Shown here piece by piece: positions 17,361-25,333 of a DNA stretch of 64,000 bases. This DNA is from Bradyrhizobium arachidis (lineage in GTDB: Bacteria; Pseudomonadota; Alphaproteobacteria; Rhizobiales; Xanthobacteraceae), in the NCBI RefSeq assembly GCF_024758505.1, contig NZ_CP077970.1, positions 124,001 through 188,000 of the forward strand, read 5' to 3'. The position numbers were made by a program, and so were the translations under genes. How positions within the stretch are numbered: position 1 is the stretch's first letter; every line of letters starts with the position of its first letter. A model generated the notes under the pieces. The model was given only the letters and a program-made list of their open reading frames with translations, had not been told where the DNA came from and did no database searches.

Positions 17361-19835
17361 ATGAGCATGTCGGCAATCGAACGTGTCATTCCCCTGGTCG
17401 GCCATCTGCCTCCGTCGATCCGCGAGGCGCTGACGAAGCGCCTGCGCGAGCTCACCGGTTTCGGTCTGATCGGACTGACCGGCATTGCGTCGGCTGCGCT
17501 GATGACCTGGTCGGTGCAGGATCCCAGTCTCAGTCACGCGACCTCGCGGCCGATCCGCAACATTCTCGGCTATGCCGGCGCGATCGGCGCCGACCTGTCG
17601 ATGCAGATCCTCGGCCTCGGCGCGATCATGCTGATCCTCACCGTCGCGGTGTGGGGTTGGCGCATGATGACCCATCGTCCGTTCGATCGCGAGGCGCTGC
17701 GGCTCGGCTCCTGGATTCTCTGCACGGTCATCGCCGCCGGTTTTGCCAGTTGCTGGCCGCATGGCGGCGCCTGGCCGTTGCCGACCGGGCTCGGCGGTGT
17801 CGTCGGCGACGCGCTGGTGCGCGCGCCGGCCGTGATCTTCGGGCCCGCCAGCACGATCTATCGGCTGATCCTCGGCGCGTTGCTCTTCGTTGCGATGGCT
17901 GCGACCTTCCTGATCGCCTGCGGTTTTGGCGCACGCGAGCAGGACGAGGAGCTGACGCCGATCGAGGACGACGATACGCCGTTCGAGGAAGAGGGCGAGG
18001 ATCGCGGTTCCGTGTCGCTCGGCTGGCTGTTCCATGCCGTGATGAGCACCAAGGCGCGGCTGGTCTGGTTGTGTGGCGCCGCCTATCGCTCGCTGGTGTC
18101 GAGCGGAGCAAAGCCTCGCGCGGTTTCCTTCGACCGCCAGGAACCCTCTCTCGGCGGCCGAAAGGCGCCTTCGATTTCGCCGCACGCTGACGACGAGGAC
18201 CACGAGGAGGAGGAGGAAGACGTCGAGGAGGAGGACGAGGAAGAAGAGGAGGCGCCCGCCGCACGCGCGCCGCGCAAGAAGGCGGCCGCGAAAACGCCTG
18301 CGAAAAAATCCTCCGACAAGTTCGATCTTCCCTCCGTCTCCATGCTGGCCGCGCCGAAGGCCGGCGACCGCCAGCCGCTCAGCAAGGCCGAGCTGGAAAC
18401 CAATTCGCGCTCGCTCGAAGGCGTGCTCGGGGACTTTGGCGTGCGCGGCGAGGTCGTGAAGGCCAATCCGGGTCCGGTCGTCACGCTTTACGAGCTGGAG
18501 CCTGCGCCCGGCATCAAGTCCTCGCGCGTGATCGGCCTCGCCGACGACATCGCTCGCTCGATGAGCGCGCTGTCGGCGCGCGTCGCTGTCGTCCCCGGCC
18601 GCAACGCCATCGGCATCGAGCTGCCGAACGCGCATCGCGAAAAGGTCTATCTGCGCGAGCTGCTGGTCGCCAAGGAAGCCACCGACACGGTGGCAAAGCT
18701 GCCGCTATGCCTCGGCAAGACCATCGGCGGCGACCCCGTGATCATCGATCTCGCGCGCACGCCGCACATGCTCATCGCCGGCACCACCGGCTCCGGCAAA
18801 TCGGTCGCCATCAACACCATGATCCTCAGCCTGGTCTACCGGTTGCGTCCGGACCAGTGCCGCCTGATCATGGTCGATCCAAAGATGCTCGAACTCTCCG
18901 TCTATGACGGCATCCCGCATCTGCTCACGCCCGTCGTGACCGATCCGAAGAAGGCGGTGGTCGCGCTGAAATGGGCCGTGCGCGAGATGGAAGAGCGCTA
19001 CAAGAACATGGCCAAGCTCGGTGTGCGCAACATCGACGGCTACAATGCGCGCCTGCTCGAGGCCAAGGGCAAGGGCGAAGAGCTGACGCGCACGGTGCAC
19101 ACCGGCTTCGACAAGGAGACCGGCAAGGCGATCTACGAGGAAGAGAAGCTCGCGCTCGATCCGCTGCCCTACATCGTCATCATCGTCGACGAAATGGCCG
19201 ACCTGATGATGGTGGCCGGCAAGGACATTGAAGGCGCGGTGCAGCGCCTCGCACAGATGGCGCGCGCCGCCGGCCTGCACGTGATCCTCGCGACACAGCG
19301 TCCGTCGGTCGACGTCATCACCGGCACGATCAAGGCGAACTTCCCGACCCGCATCGCCTTCCAGGTCACCTCGAAGATCGACAGCCGCACCATCTTGGGC
19401 GAGATGGGTGCCGAGCAACTGCTCGGCCAGGGCGACATGCTCTACATGGCGGGCGGCGGACGCATCAGCCGCGTACACGGACCCTTTGCCTCGGACGAGG
19501 AAGTCGAGAAGGTGGTGCGCCACCTCAAGACGCAGGGGCAGCCGGAATATCTCGAAGCGGTCACCGCGGAAGAACCGACCGCCGACGAAGACGGCGCGGT
19601 GTTCGATGCGACCGGCATGGGCGCGGACGGCGGCGGCGACCTGTTCGCGCAGGCGGTTGCGATCGTCAAACGCGATCGCAAGGCCTCCACCAGCTACATC
19701 CAGCGCCGGCTCCAGATCGGCTACAACCGCGCCGCCTCGCTGATGGAACGCATGGAACTGGAAGGCATCGTCGGCCCCGCCAATCACGCCGGCAAACGCG
19801 AGATTCTGGTCGAGGAAGAAGACAGCCATATGTGA
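17361..19835 (+). CDS. ftsK: DNA translocase FtsK
   Basis: 824 residues. N-terminal membrane domain with four hydrophobic segments (about 30-190); a linker with a striking acidic tract (about 275-298, nearly all Asp/Glu) followed by a Lys/Ala/Pro-rich basic stretch (about 303-322); then the RecA-like motor with Walker A GTTGSGKS (about 474-481) and Walker [12 protein letters not shown]; and a C-terminal gamma winged helix (about 750-815) that reads oriented chromosome motifs and activates XerCD. It moves DNA through the division septum. lolA follows closely. The protein is shorter in the linker than E. coli FtsK, as usual in alphaproteobacteria. Confidence 0.97.
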   Translation: MSMSAIERVIPLVGHLPPSIREALTKRLRELTGFGLIGLTGIASAALMTWSVQDPSLSHATSRPIRNILGYAGAIGADLSMQILGLGAIMLILTVAVWGWRMMTHRPFDREALRLGSWILCTVIAAGFASCWPHGGAWPLPTGLGGVVGDALVRAPAVIFGPASTIYRLILGALLFVAMAATFLIACGFGAREQDEELTPIEDDDTPFEEEGEDRGSVSLGWLFHAVMSTKARLVWLCGAAYRSLVSSGAKPRAVSFDRQEPSLGGRKAPSISPHADDEDHEEEEEDVEEEDEEEEEAPAARAPRKKAAAKTPAKKSSDKFDLPSVSMLAAPKAGDRQPLSKAELETNSRSLEGVLGDFGVRGEVVKANPGPVVTLYELEPAPGIKSSRVIGLADDIARSMSALSARVAVVPGRNAIGIELPNAHREKVYLRELLVAKEATDTVAKLPLCLGKTIGGDPVIIDLARTPHMLIAGTTGSGKSVAINTMILSLVYRLRPDQCRLIMVDPKMLELSVYDGIPHLLTPVVTDPKKAVVALKWAVREMEERYKNMAKLGVRNIDGYNARLLEAKGKGEELTRTVHTGFDKETGKAIYEEEKLALDPLPYIVIIVDEMADLMMVAGKDIEGAVQRLAQMARAAGLHVILATQRPSVDVITGTIKANFPTRIAFQVTSKIDSRTILGEMGAEQLLGQGDMLYMAGGGRISRVHGPFASDEEVEKVVRHLKTQGQPEYLEAVTAEEPTADEDGAVFDATGMGADGGGDLFAQAVAIVKRDRKASTSYIQRRLQIGYNRAASLMERMELEGIVGPANHAGKREILVEEEDSHM

Positions 19836-19942
19836 GGCAAGGGCTCCCGGGCCTGCCTCGGAATGCGATTTTCACGCAAAAACGATATCCGCTTTTGACC
19901 GAAATCACGGTAAAAGGGCGCCTAGCCACACAGGACGACGCG

Positions 19943-20761
19943 TTGATCAGAACTCCGAAAATTCCGCTTGCCGCTTCCTTTGCTGCGCGAGGCGCGCGCA
20001 TCGGGGGCGCGCTTCTCGTCACTGCGTCCCTGCTCACGGCGACGTCCTATGCGCAGACCGTGCCCGTTCCGAAGCCGGCGCCGAAGGGCCGCGACGGCGG
20101 ATCGGCCGATACGCCGAAGGGTCCGGCAACGACCGGCGCGACGCAGGCGCCGCCGAATCCGATCATCCCCGATCCGCGCCGCAACGTACCGAGCAACATC
20201 TTCCAGACCTTCGATGCCACCCAGAAGGCGCAGGCCGCCAAGGCGAGCGCCTATCTGTCGTCGATGCAGACGCTGGTCGGCAATTTCGTGCAGGTCGGTC
20301 CCGACGGCAACAAGACCCAGGGCGACTTCTACATCCAGAAGCCCGGCAAGATGCGCGTCGAATACGATCCGCCGAACCCGATCGACATCATTGCCGACGG
20401 CTCATCGCTGGTGGTGCGCGACCGCAAGCTTGCGACCCAGGACGTCTATCCGCTGTCGCAGACGCCGCTGCGCTTCCTGCTGTCCGACCGCATCGACCTG
20501 ATGAAGGATACCAACGTCATCGGCGTCACCGCGGACGATATGTTCGTCAGCGTCACCATCGAGGAGAAGCAGGCGCTGGTCGGCACCAGCCGGCTGTTGC
20601 TGATGTTCGGCGCCAAGGACGGCCAGTTGAAGCAATGGACCGTGACCGATCCGCAGGGCTACGACACGACCTTCGCGGTCTACAATCTGGATTCGACCAA
20701 GAAGCTCGATCCCGGCATGTTCAAGATCGATTTCACCAATTACAGCGTGCCGCCGGGTTAG
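19943..20761 (+). CDS. lolA: outer-membrane lipoprotein carrier LolA-family protein
   Basis: 272 residues. A signal peptide (about 1-37, ending TSYA) precedes a Pro-rich spacer and a LolA fold (about 95-270) with LVGNFVQVGPDGNKTQGDF, YIQKPGKMRVEYDPP and a C-terminal ...MFKIDFTNYSVP. LolA ferries lipoproteins across the periplasm to the outer membrane. The TTG start places the signal peptide at the N-terminus. A possible ATG overlapping the ftsK stop would add 37 unlikely residues. Downstream lies a cluster of three short palindromic repeats, not a gene. Confidence 0.9.
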   Translation: MIRTPKIPLAASFAARGARIGGALLVTASLLTATSYAQTVPVPKPAPKGRDGGSADTPKGPATTGATQAPPNPIIPDPRRNVPSNIFQTFDATQKAQAAKASAYLSSMQTLVGNFVQVGPDGNKTQGDFYIQKPGKMRVEYDPPNPIDIIADGSSLVVRDRKLATQDVYPLSQTPLRFLLSDRIDLMKDTNVIGVTADDMFVSVTIEEKQALVGTSRLLLMFGAKDGQLKQWTVTDPQGYDTTFAVYNLDSTKKLDPGMFKIDFTNYSVPPG

Positions 20762-20769
20762 AGCCTTTT

Positions 20770-20901
20770 CCGTTCCGATGGAATCGGAACGGGGCTCTAG
20801 ACTCTTGTTTGACGCGTTTTCTTGACGCGAACCGGTATCCACTTCGCTCGAAAACGCTTTGGGAAACGGTGGGCACGGCGCTTTGCGCCTTTGCCCACCC
20901 T
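20770..20901. repeat. cluster of three palindromic repeats downstream of lolA
   Basis: First, CCGTTCCGAT/ATCGGAACGG (20770-20792), a 10-bp perfect stem. Second, copy 3 of the GACGCG family (20804-20860), 90% like copy 2. Third, GGTGGGCA...TGCCCACCC (20868-20901). All three are typical Bradyrhizobium-type intergenic elements and lie between lolA and xthA. Confidence 0.8.
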
Positions 20902-20928
20902 ACAACGGCTTGCTAAGACGCAACTCCC

Positions 20929-21744
20929 ATGCGTCTTTCCCTGACAACCTGGAACATCAACTCGGTGCGGCTGCGCATCGACCTGGTCGCGAAATTCCTG
21001 AAGAGCGCGCGGCCGGACGTGCTGTGCCTGCAGGAGACCAAATGCATCGACGATGCCTTTCCGCTCAAGCGTTTCAAGCGGCTCGGCTATGAGCACGTCG
21101 CGCTGAACGGACAGAAGGGCTATCACGGCGTCGCCATCGTCTCGAAGCTGCCGTTCGAGGACAAGGACATCCGCACTTTCTGCGACAAGGTGGATTCGCG
21201 CCACATCTCGGTATCCTTCGGCGAGAAGGCGAATATCGCAAAGCCGCTGGTGCTGCATAATTTCTACGTGCCGGCCGGCGGCGACATTCCCGACCCCGCA
21301 CTGAACGAAAAGTTCGACCACAAGCTCCGCTTCCTCGACGAGATGAAGGCGTGCGAGCCGCTGCATCCGCGGGGCGAGGATCGCCACATCCTGGTCGGCG
21401 ATCTCAACGTCGCGCCGCATGAGAACGACGTATGGTCGCACAAGCAGCTTTTGAAGGTGGTCTCGCACACGCCTGTTGAGACCGAGAAGCTCCTGGCGGC
21501 GTTGGCGGCCGGCGAGTGGATCGACGTCGCGCGCGAACGCATCCCGATGTCGGAGAAGGTCTACACGTGGTGGAGCTACCGCGCCGCGGACTGGACCGTC
21601 GGTGACCGCGGCCGCCGGCTCGATCACATCTGGGTCTCACGCGCGCTGAAGGACGCGGTCAGCGATTTCAAAATCTTGCGCGATGCCCGCGGCTGGGAGC
21701 GGCCGTCCGACCATGTGCCTGTCACCGTGACGCTGGACGTCTGA
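20929..21744 (+). CDS. xthA: exodeoxyribonuclease III
   Basis: 271 residues of endonuclease/exonuclease/phosphatase fold. The XthA landmarks are present: TWNINSVR (4-11), the metal Glu in LQETKCID, GYHGVAIVSK, NFYVPAGGD, the DLNVAPHENDVW loop, the Asp/His pair RRLDHIWVS and SDHVPVTVTL at the C-terminus. It cleaves abasic sites and removes 3' blocks in base excision repair. Monocistronic; its stop codon abuts the stop of the convergent cNMP-binding gene. Confidence 0.96.
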   Translation: MRLSLTTWNINSVRLRIDLVAKFLKSARPDVLCLQETKCIDDAFPLKRFKRLGYEHVALNGQKGYHGVAIVSKLPFEDKDIRTFCDKVDSRHISVSFGEKANIAKPLVLHNFYVPAGGDIPDPALNEKFDHKLRFLDEMKACEPLHPRGEDRHILVGDLNVAPHENDVWSHKQLLKVVSHTPVETEKLLAALAAGEWIDVARERIPMSEKVYTWWSYRAADWTVGDRGRRLDHIWVSRALKDAVSDFKILRDARGWERPSDHVPVTVTLDV

Positions 21745-22188
21745 TCAGATGCTCAGCTTCGCGCCGGCCATCAAGATGTCGCTGGCGATCTGGCTGGCGC
21801 GGACCGCAAACTCGTCGCGCAGCCGGCGCGCGGCGGCGGGATCGCTCTCCAGCACACGCTGAAACAGGCTGCGCGCGATCCGGATCACCGCAGAGTGCTC
21901 GATCGCGATCGCCGTCGACGGCCGTTTCATCGGCACCACCAGCGCGAGCTCGCCGATCAGCGTGGCGGGGCCCGCGATCATCTCGGCACCAGCGCCGTCC
22001 TCGACGCGAAAGGCGCCGCGCTGAACAACGAAACCGGCGTCGGCTTCATCGCCCATGTTGAAGAGGGTGTCGCCGCGCGCAAAGCCGCGCTGCTCGGAGC
22101 CGATCGCGAGCATGCGCAACGAGGCGTCTCCCAACAGGCGCAGTGTCGGGACTCGCTCGAGCAGCGCTACGTCGTCTTCGATCGACAT
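21745..22188 (-). CDS. cyclic-nucleotide-binding domain protein
   Basis: 147 residues forming a single Crp-like cNMP-binding beta barrel (about 10-115) with GDEADAGFVVQRGAFRVEDG and the phosphate-cassette-like region ATLIGELALVVPMKRPSTAIA, then a C-terminal helix. There is no DNA-binding domain, so it is not a transcription factor itself. The Arg that contacts the cyclic phosphate is replaced in part (MKRPST), so ligand identity is open. It lies downstream of an OmpR-type regulator on the same strand with a 59-base gap and may be co-transcribed with it. Confidence 0.87.
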   Translation of the reverse strand: MSIEDDVALLERVPTLRLLGDASLRMLAIGSEQRGFARGDTLFNMGDEADAGFVVQRGAFRVEDGAGAEMIAGPATLIGELALVVPMKRPSTAIAIEHSAVIRIARSLFQRVLESDPAAARRLRDEFAVRASQIASDILMAGAKLSI

Positions 22189-22247
22189 TCAGGACCGAGG
22201 CTCAAGGGACCGGCGAAAACGGTCGAATCGTAGGTCCTTCAAGCGTA

Positions 22248-22934
22248 TCACGGCACCAGCTTGTAGCCACCGGCTTCGGTGACCAGGATCTCGGGGTTGG
22301 CCGCGTCCTTCTCGATCTTCTGGCGGAGGCGGTAGATGTGGGTTTCCAGCGTGTGGGTGGTGACGCCGGAATTGTAGCCCCAGACCTCCTGGAGCAGGGT
22401 CTCGCGCGAGACCGGCATCTGGCCGGCCCGGTAGAGGAAGCGCAGGATGGCGGTTTCCTTCTCCGTCAGCCGCACCTTGCGGGCATTGGCCGCAGTCAGC
22501 ATTTTTGAGCCGGGGCGGAAGGAGTAGGGGCCCACCGAGAACACCGCGTCCTCGCTGGCCTCGTGCTGGCGGAGCTGGGCGCGGATGCGGGCCAGCAGCA
22601 CGGCGAAACGGAAGGGCTTTGCCACATAGTCGTTGGCGCCGGATTCCAGGCCCAAAATCGTGTCGGAATCGGTGTCGTGCCCGGTCAGCATGATGATCGG
22701 GGCCTTGAAGCCGCCCTTCCTCAGCGAGCGCACGACCTCGCGGCCGTCGGTGTCGGGCAGGCCGACGTCCATCAGGACGAGATCGGGGGAATTGGCCTTG
22801 GCCGCGCTCGCGCCCTTGGCGCCGGTGTCGACGGCGGAGGCCTCGAACTCTTCGTGCAGCGATAATTGCTCCACCAACGTATCGCGCAGATCGGAATCGT
22901 CATCCACGATCAGGATCTTGCGGGCATTGGCCAT
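22248..22934 (-). CDS. OmpR/PhoB-family response regulator
   Basis: 228 residues. Receiver domain (7-120) with the acidic pocket DDD (11-13), phospho-acceptor Asp56 in LVLMDVGLP, Thr in MLTGHD and Lys in VAKPF; then an OmpR winged helix (about 135-228) ending HTLETHIYRLRQKIE. No kinase gene is adjacent, so it is an orphan whose partner is unknown. The ATG follows AAAGGATGA. An inverted repeat overlaps the divergent gap that also serves the L,D-transpeptidase gene. Confidence 0.94.
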   Translation of the reverse strand: MANARKILIVDDDSDLRDTLVEQLSLHEEFEASAVDTGAKGASAAKANSPDLVLMDVGLPDTDGREVVRSLRKGGFKAPIIMLTGHDTDSDTILGLESGANDYVAKPFRFAVLLARIRAQLRQHEASEDAVFSVGPYSFRPGSKMLTAANARKVRLTEKETAILRFLYRAGQMPVSRETLLQEVWGYNSGVTTHTLETHIYRLRQKIEKDAANPEILVTEAGGYKLVP

Positions 22935-23083
22935 GGGGTCATCCTTTTGGGGTCGGGCGCGCCGCAGGTGCATGCCGCGCCCAGTCGCGATGGTAAGTTG
23001 AGGGTCGGCTGATTTATTGTTGTTCGTGTTGAAGTAGTGGGCTGTTACCGATTCACAAGCCAGAACCACTCTAACTCAGAATA

Positions 23084-23109
23084 ACAGGTCATTTTGATGA
23101 ATGTCCTGT
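23084..23109. promoter_or_regulatory. inverted repeat in the regulator/L,D-transpeptidase gap
   Basis: ACAGGTCATT (23084-23093) and AATGTCCTGT (23100-23109) pair with one mismatch around TTGATG. It ends one base before an ATG of the L,D-transpeptidase gene, so it could be an operator for the divergent OmpR-type regulator or a leader hairpin. Confidence 0.5.
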
Positions 23110-23110
23110 A

Positions 23111-23704
23111 ATGAAGCTGCCATCCCGCATTCATATGAAAAGACATTCTGCATCAGTGGCTTACGCCAAGAAAACCACCGCAGGGCCGCTCTCGGCGATC
23201 ACTGTGAGGGCCGCCGCCGGTAACCCGCGGCGGGGCTGGCTGACCGCGGGACCGCTCGTCATTCCCGTGGCGCTGGGGCGCGGCGGCATCCTCGCCAACA
23301 AGCGCGAGGGCGACGGCGGCACCCCGAAGGGCAGCTTCAGGCCGCGGCAGCTCTGGTGGCGCGGCGACCGACACAGCCGGCCCAAGACCTTCCTGCCGGT
23401 GCGCGCGATCAACCCCGCGGACGCCTGGTGCGAAGACCCCACGGACCGGCATTACAACCGGCCGATCCGGCTGGAGCGGGAGCAGGGCGGCGACCGGCTG
23501 ACGCGGGCCGACCATCTCTATGATTTCATCGTCGAGATCGACCACAACACGCGGCCGCGCATCCCTGGCCGGGGCAGTGCCGTCTTCCTGCATCTTGCGC
23601 GCGACAATTTTGGCCCGACCGCGGGCTGCGTCTCGATGACGAGACGAGCCATGCTGCAACTTTTGCGGCGGATGGGACCGCGAACAAAAATCATCATCGG
23701 GTGA
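23111..23704 (+). CDS. L,D-transpeptidase (YkuD domain) family protein
   Basis: 197 residues in the longest frame. The C-terminal part has the YkuD signature with His and Cys in VFLHLARDNFGPTAGCVSM, and GGTPKGSF upstream. These enzymes make 3-3 peptidoglycan cross-links or anchor lipoproteins to peptidoglycan; this member has no clear signal peptide, which is common in the short YkuD proteins of Bradyrhizobium. Starts at 23111, 23135 (ATG) or 23156 (GTG) are all in frame and none has a strong ribosome site, so the N-terminus is uncertain. Followed after six bases by a hydratase gene, likely the same transcript. Confidence 0.87.
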   Translation: MKLPSRIHMKRHSASVAYAKKTTAGPLSAITVRAAAGNPRRGWLTAGPLVIPVALGRGGILANKREGDGGTPKGSFRPRQLWWRGDRHSRPKTFLPVRAINPADAWCEDPTDRHYNRPIRLEREQGGDRLTRADHLYDFIVEIDHNTRPRIPGRGSAVFLHLARDNFGPTAGCVSMTRRAMLQLLRRMGPRTKIIIG

Positions 23705-23710
23705 GGGACC

Positions 23711-24496
23711 ATGCTCGAGAAGGACGGAATCTCAGCCGCGTCGAAAACCCTGTTCGACCATTGGCGCGCGGGCACCAAGCTCGGCGAGCTCGAGGCCGCG
23801 CAGCGCCCGCGCAACCGTGCGGAAGGCTATGCGGTGCAGGCCGCGCTCGAATCGCAGTCATCGGAAAAATTGTTCGGCTGGAAGATCGCGGCCACCAGCG
23901 AGGCCGGACAGAAGCACATCAATGTCGCGGGTCCGATGGCCGGACGTATCTTGAGCGATACCGTGATCGCCGACGGCGGCACGGCTTCGATGAAAGGTAA
24001 TGCGATGGCCGTCGGCGAGCCGGAATTCGCCTTCCGCATGGCGCGGGACCTGCCGCCGCGGCCTACGCCTTACAGCGTGGACGAAGTGCTCGCCGCCGTC
24101 GGCAGCCTGCATCCCGCGATCGAGATTCCGGACTCGCGCTTCGCCGATTTCGTCAGCGCCGGCGAAGCCCAGCTCATCGCCGACAATGCCTGCGCGCATC
24201 TGTTCGTGCTGGGCGCGTCAACGAGCGCGAACTGGCGTGCGATCGATCTCGTCGAGGAGCGACCGACCATCACGCTGCGCGGCCGGACTTACATCGGTCA
24301 CGGCAAGAACGTGCTCGGCGATCCCCGCGCCGCACTCGCCTGGCTCGCCAACGAGCTCAGCGGCCTCGGCCTCACGCTGCGGACAGGGGAGGTGGTGACG
24401 ACAGGCACGTGCCATCCGCCATTGCCGATTCAGGCCGGCGATCATTTTGCCGCGGATTTCGGCGTGCTGGGAAAGGTGTCGGTGAGGTTTGCGTAG
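23711..24496 (+). CDS. 2-keto-4-pentenoate hydratase-family protein
   Basis: 261 residues of the MhpD/fumarylacetoacetase-like hydratase fold: an N-terminal AEGYAVQAAL segment, GWKIAATSEAGQKHINVAGPMAGRIL, a metal-site glutamate in VGEPEFAFRMARDLP and HPAIEIPDSR, and the C-terminal TGTCHPPLPIQAGDHFAADFG. Relatives hydrate 2-hydroxypenta-2,4-dienoate or decarboxylate 4-oxalocrotonate in aromatic catabolism. There are no other catabolic genes nearby, so the true substrate is unknown. It directly follows the L,D-transpeptidase gene; a perfect hairpin follows its stop. Confidence 0.9.
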   Translation: MLEKDGISAASKTLFDHWRAGTKLGELEAAQRPRNRAEGYAVQAALESQSSEKLFGWKIAATSEAGQKHINVAGPMAGRILSDTVIADGGTASMKGNAMAVGEPEFAFRMARDLPPRPTPYSVDEVLAAVGSLHPAIEIPDSRFADFVSAGEAQLIADNACAHLFVLGASTSANWRAIDLVEERPTITLRGRTYIGHGKNVLGDPRAALAWLANELSGLGLTLRTGEVVTTGTCHPPLPIQAGDHFAADFGVLGKVSVRFA

Positions 24497-24504
24497 TAAC
24501 CGAT

Positions 24505-24530
24505 GTCGTCCTGGCGAAAGCCAGGACGAC
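24505..24530. repeat. hairpin repeat, GTCGTCCTGG family, copy 1
   Basis: GTCGTCCTGGC, GAAA loop, GCCAGGACGAC: an 11-bp perfect stem between convergent genes. The same arms bound longer elements at 31600-31716 and 48448-48611. Confidence 0.88.
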
Positions 24531-24537
24531 TGCAAAA

Positions 24538-25227
24538 CTATCTGTGCCCGAAAATCGCAGACCCCACGCGGACATGCGTGGCTCCGAGCGCAATCGCGGT
24601 CGCAAAATCCGCGCTCATGCCCATCGACAAATTCTTCAGCCCGTTGCGCGCAGCGATCTTCGCGGTCAGCGCAAAATGCGAAGCCGGCGGCTCGTCGACC
24701 GGCGGGATGCACATCAACCCGGAAATCTGAAGTCCATAGGTTTCGCGGCAGCTCGCCAAAAACGCATCGGCTTCCGCAGGCGCGATACCGGCCTTCTGCG
24801 GCTCCTCGCCGGTATTGATCTGCACGAAGAGCTGCGGGTGCTTTTTCTGGGATTCGATTTCTTTGGCTAACGCCTGGCAAATGCTGGGGCGGTCCACCGA
24901 ATGGATGGCGTCGAACAGCGCCACCGCCTCCTTGGCCTTGTTGGACTGCAGCGGCCCGATCAGGTGCAGGGCGATGCCACCGTAAGCGGACGTTAACGCT
25001 GTCCACTTGCCTTTGGCTTCCTGCACGCGATTTTCGCCGAATACGCGCTGTCCGGCTTCGATAATGGGCGTGATTGCGTCAGCGGCGAACGTCTTGGACA
25101 CCGCGATCAGCGTCACCGAGGCCCGATCGCGCCGCGCGTCCTTGCAGGCACGCGCGATCTCGGCTTCCACGGCGGCGAGCGCGTTTGGTGAATCCGCGGT
25201 TAGCGGCGAGGCGTTGGCGTGTGTCAT
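24538..25227 (-). CDS. yggS: PLP-homeostasis protein, YggS/PROSC family
   Basis: 229 residues of alanine-racemase-like TIM barrel with the PLP-lysine in LIAVSKTF (Lys45) and the family strings VFGENRVQEAKGKW, HLIGPLQSNKAKEAV, INTGEEPQKAGI, LSMGMSADFATAIALGATHVRVGSAIFG. It binds PLP without known catalysis and keeps vitamin B6 and amino-acid pools balanced. Divergent from the large Cache-GGDEF gene. Confidence 0.95.
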   Translation of the reverse strand: MTHANASPLTADSPNALAAVEAEIARACKDARRDRASVTLIAVSKTFAADAITPIIEAGQRVFGENRVQEAKGKWTALTSAYGGIALHLIGPLQSNKAKEAVALFDAIHSVDRPSICQALAKEIESQKKHPQLFVQINTGEEPQKAGIAPAEADAFLASCRETYGLQISGLMCIPPVDEPPASHFALTAKIAARNGLKNLSMGMSADFATAIALGATHVRVGSAIFGHR

Positions 25228-25333
25228 GACGTCGATTGACCGTGATCTTACGGAAGTAGGTCCAATTTTACCGAGTTCAAGAAAGGCTTTTTGAACCCTT
25301 CAAGCTACCTTGCGCGCGGGGTGGGTAGCGAAG

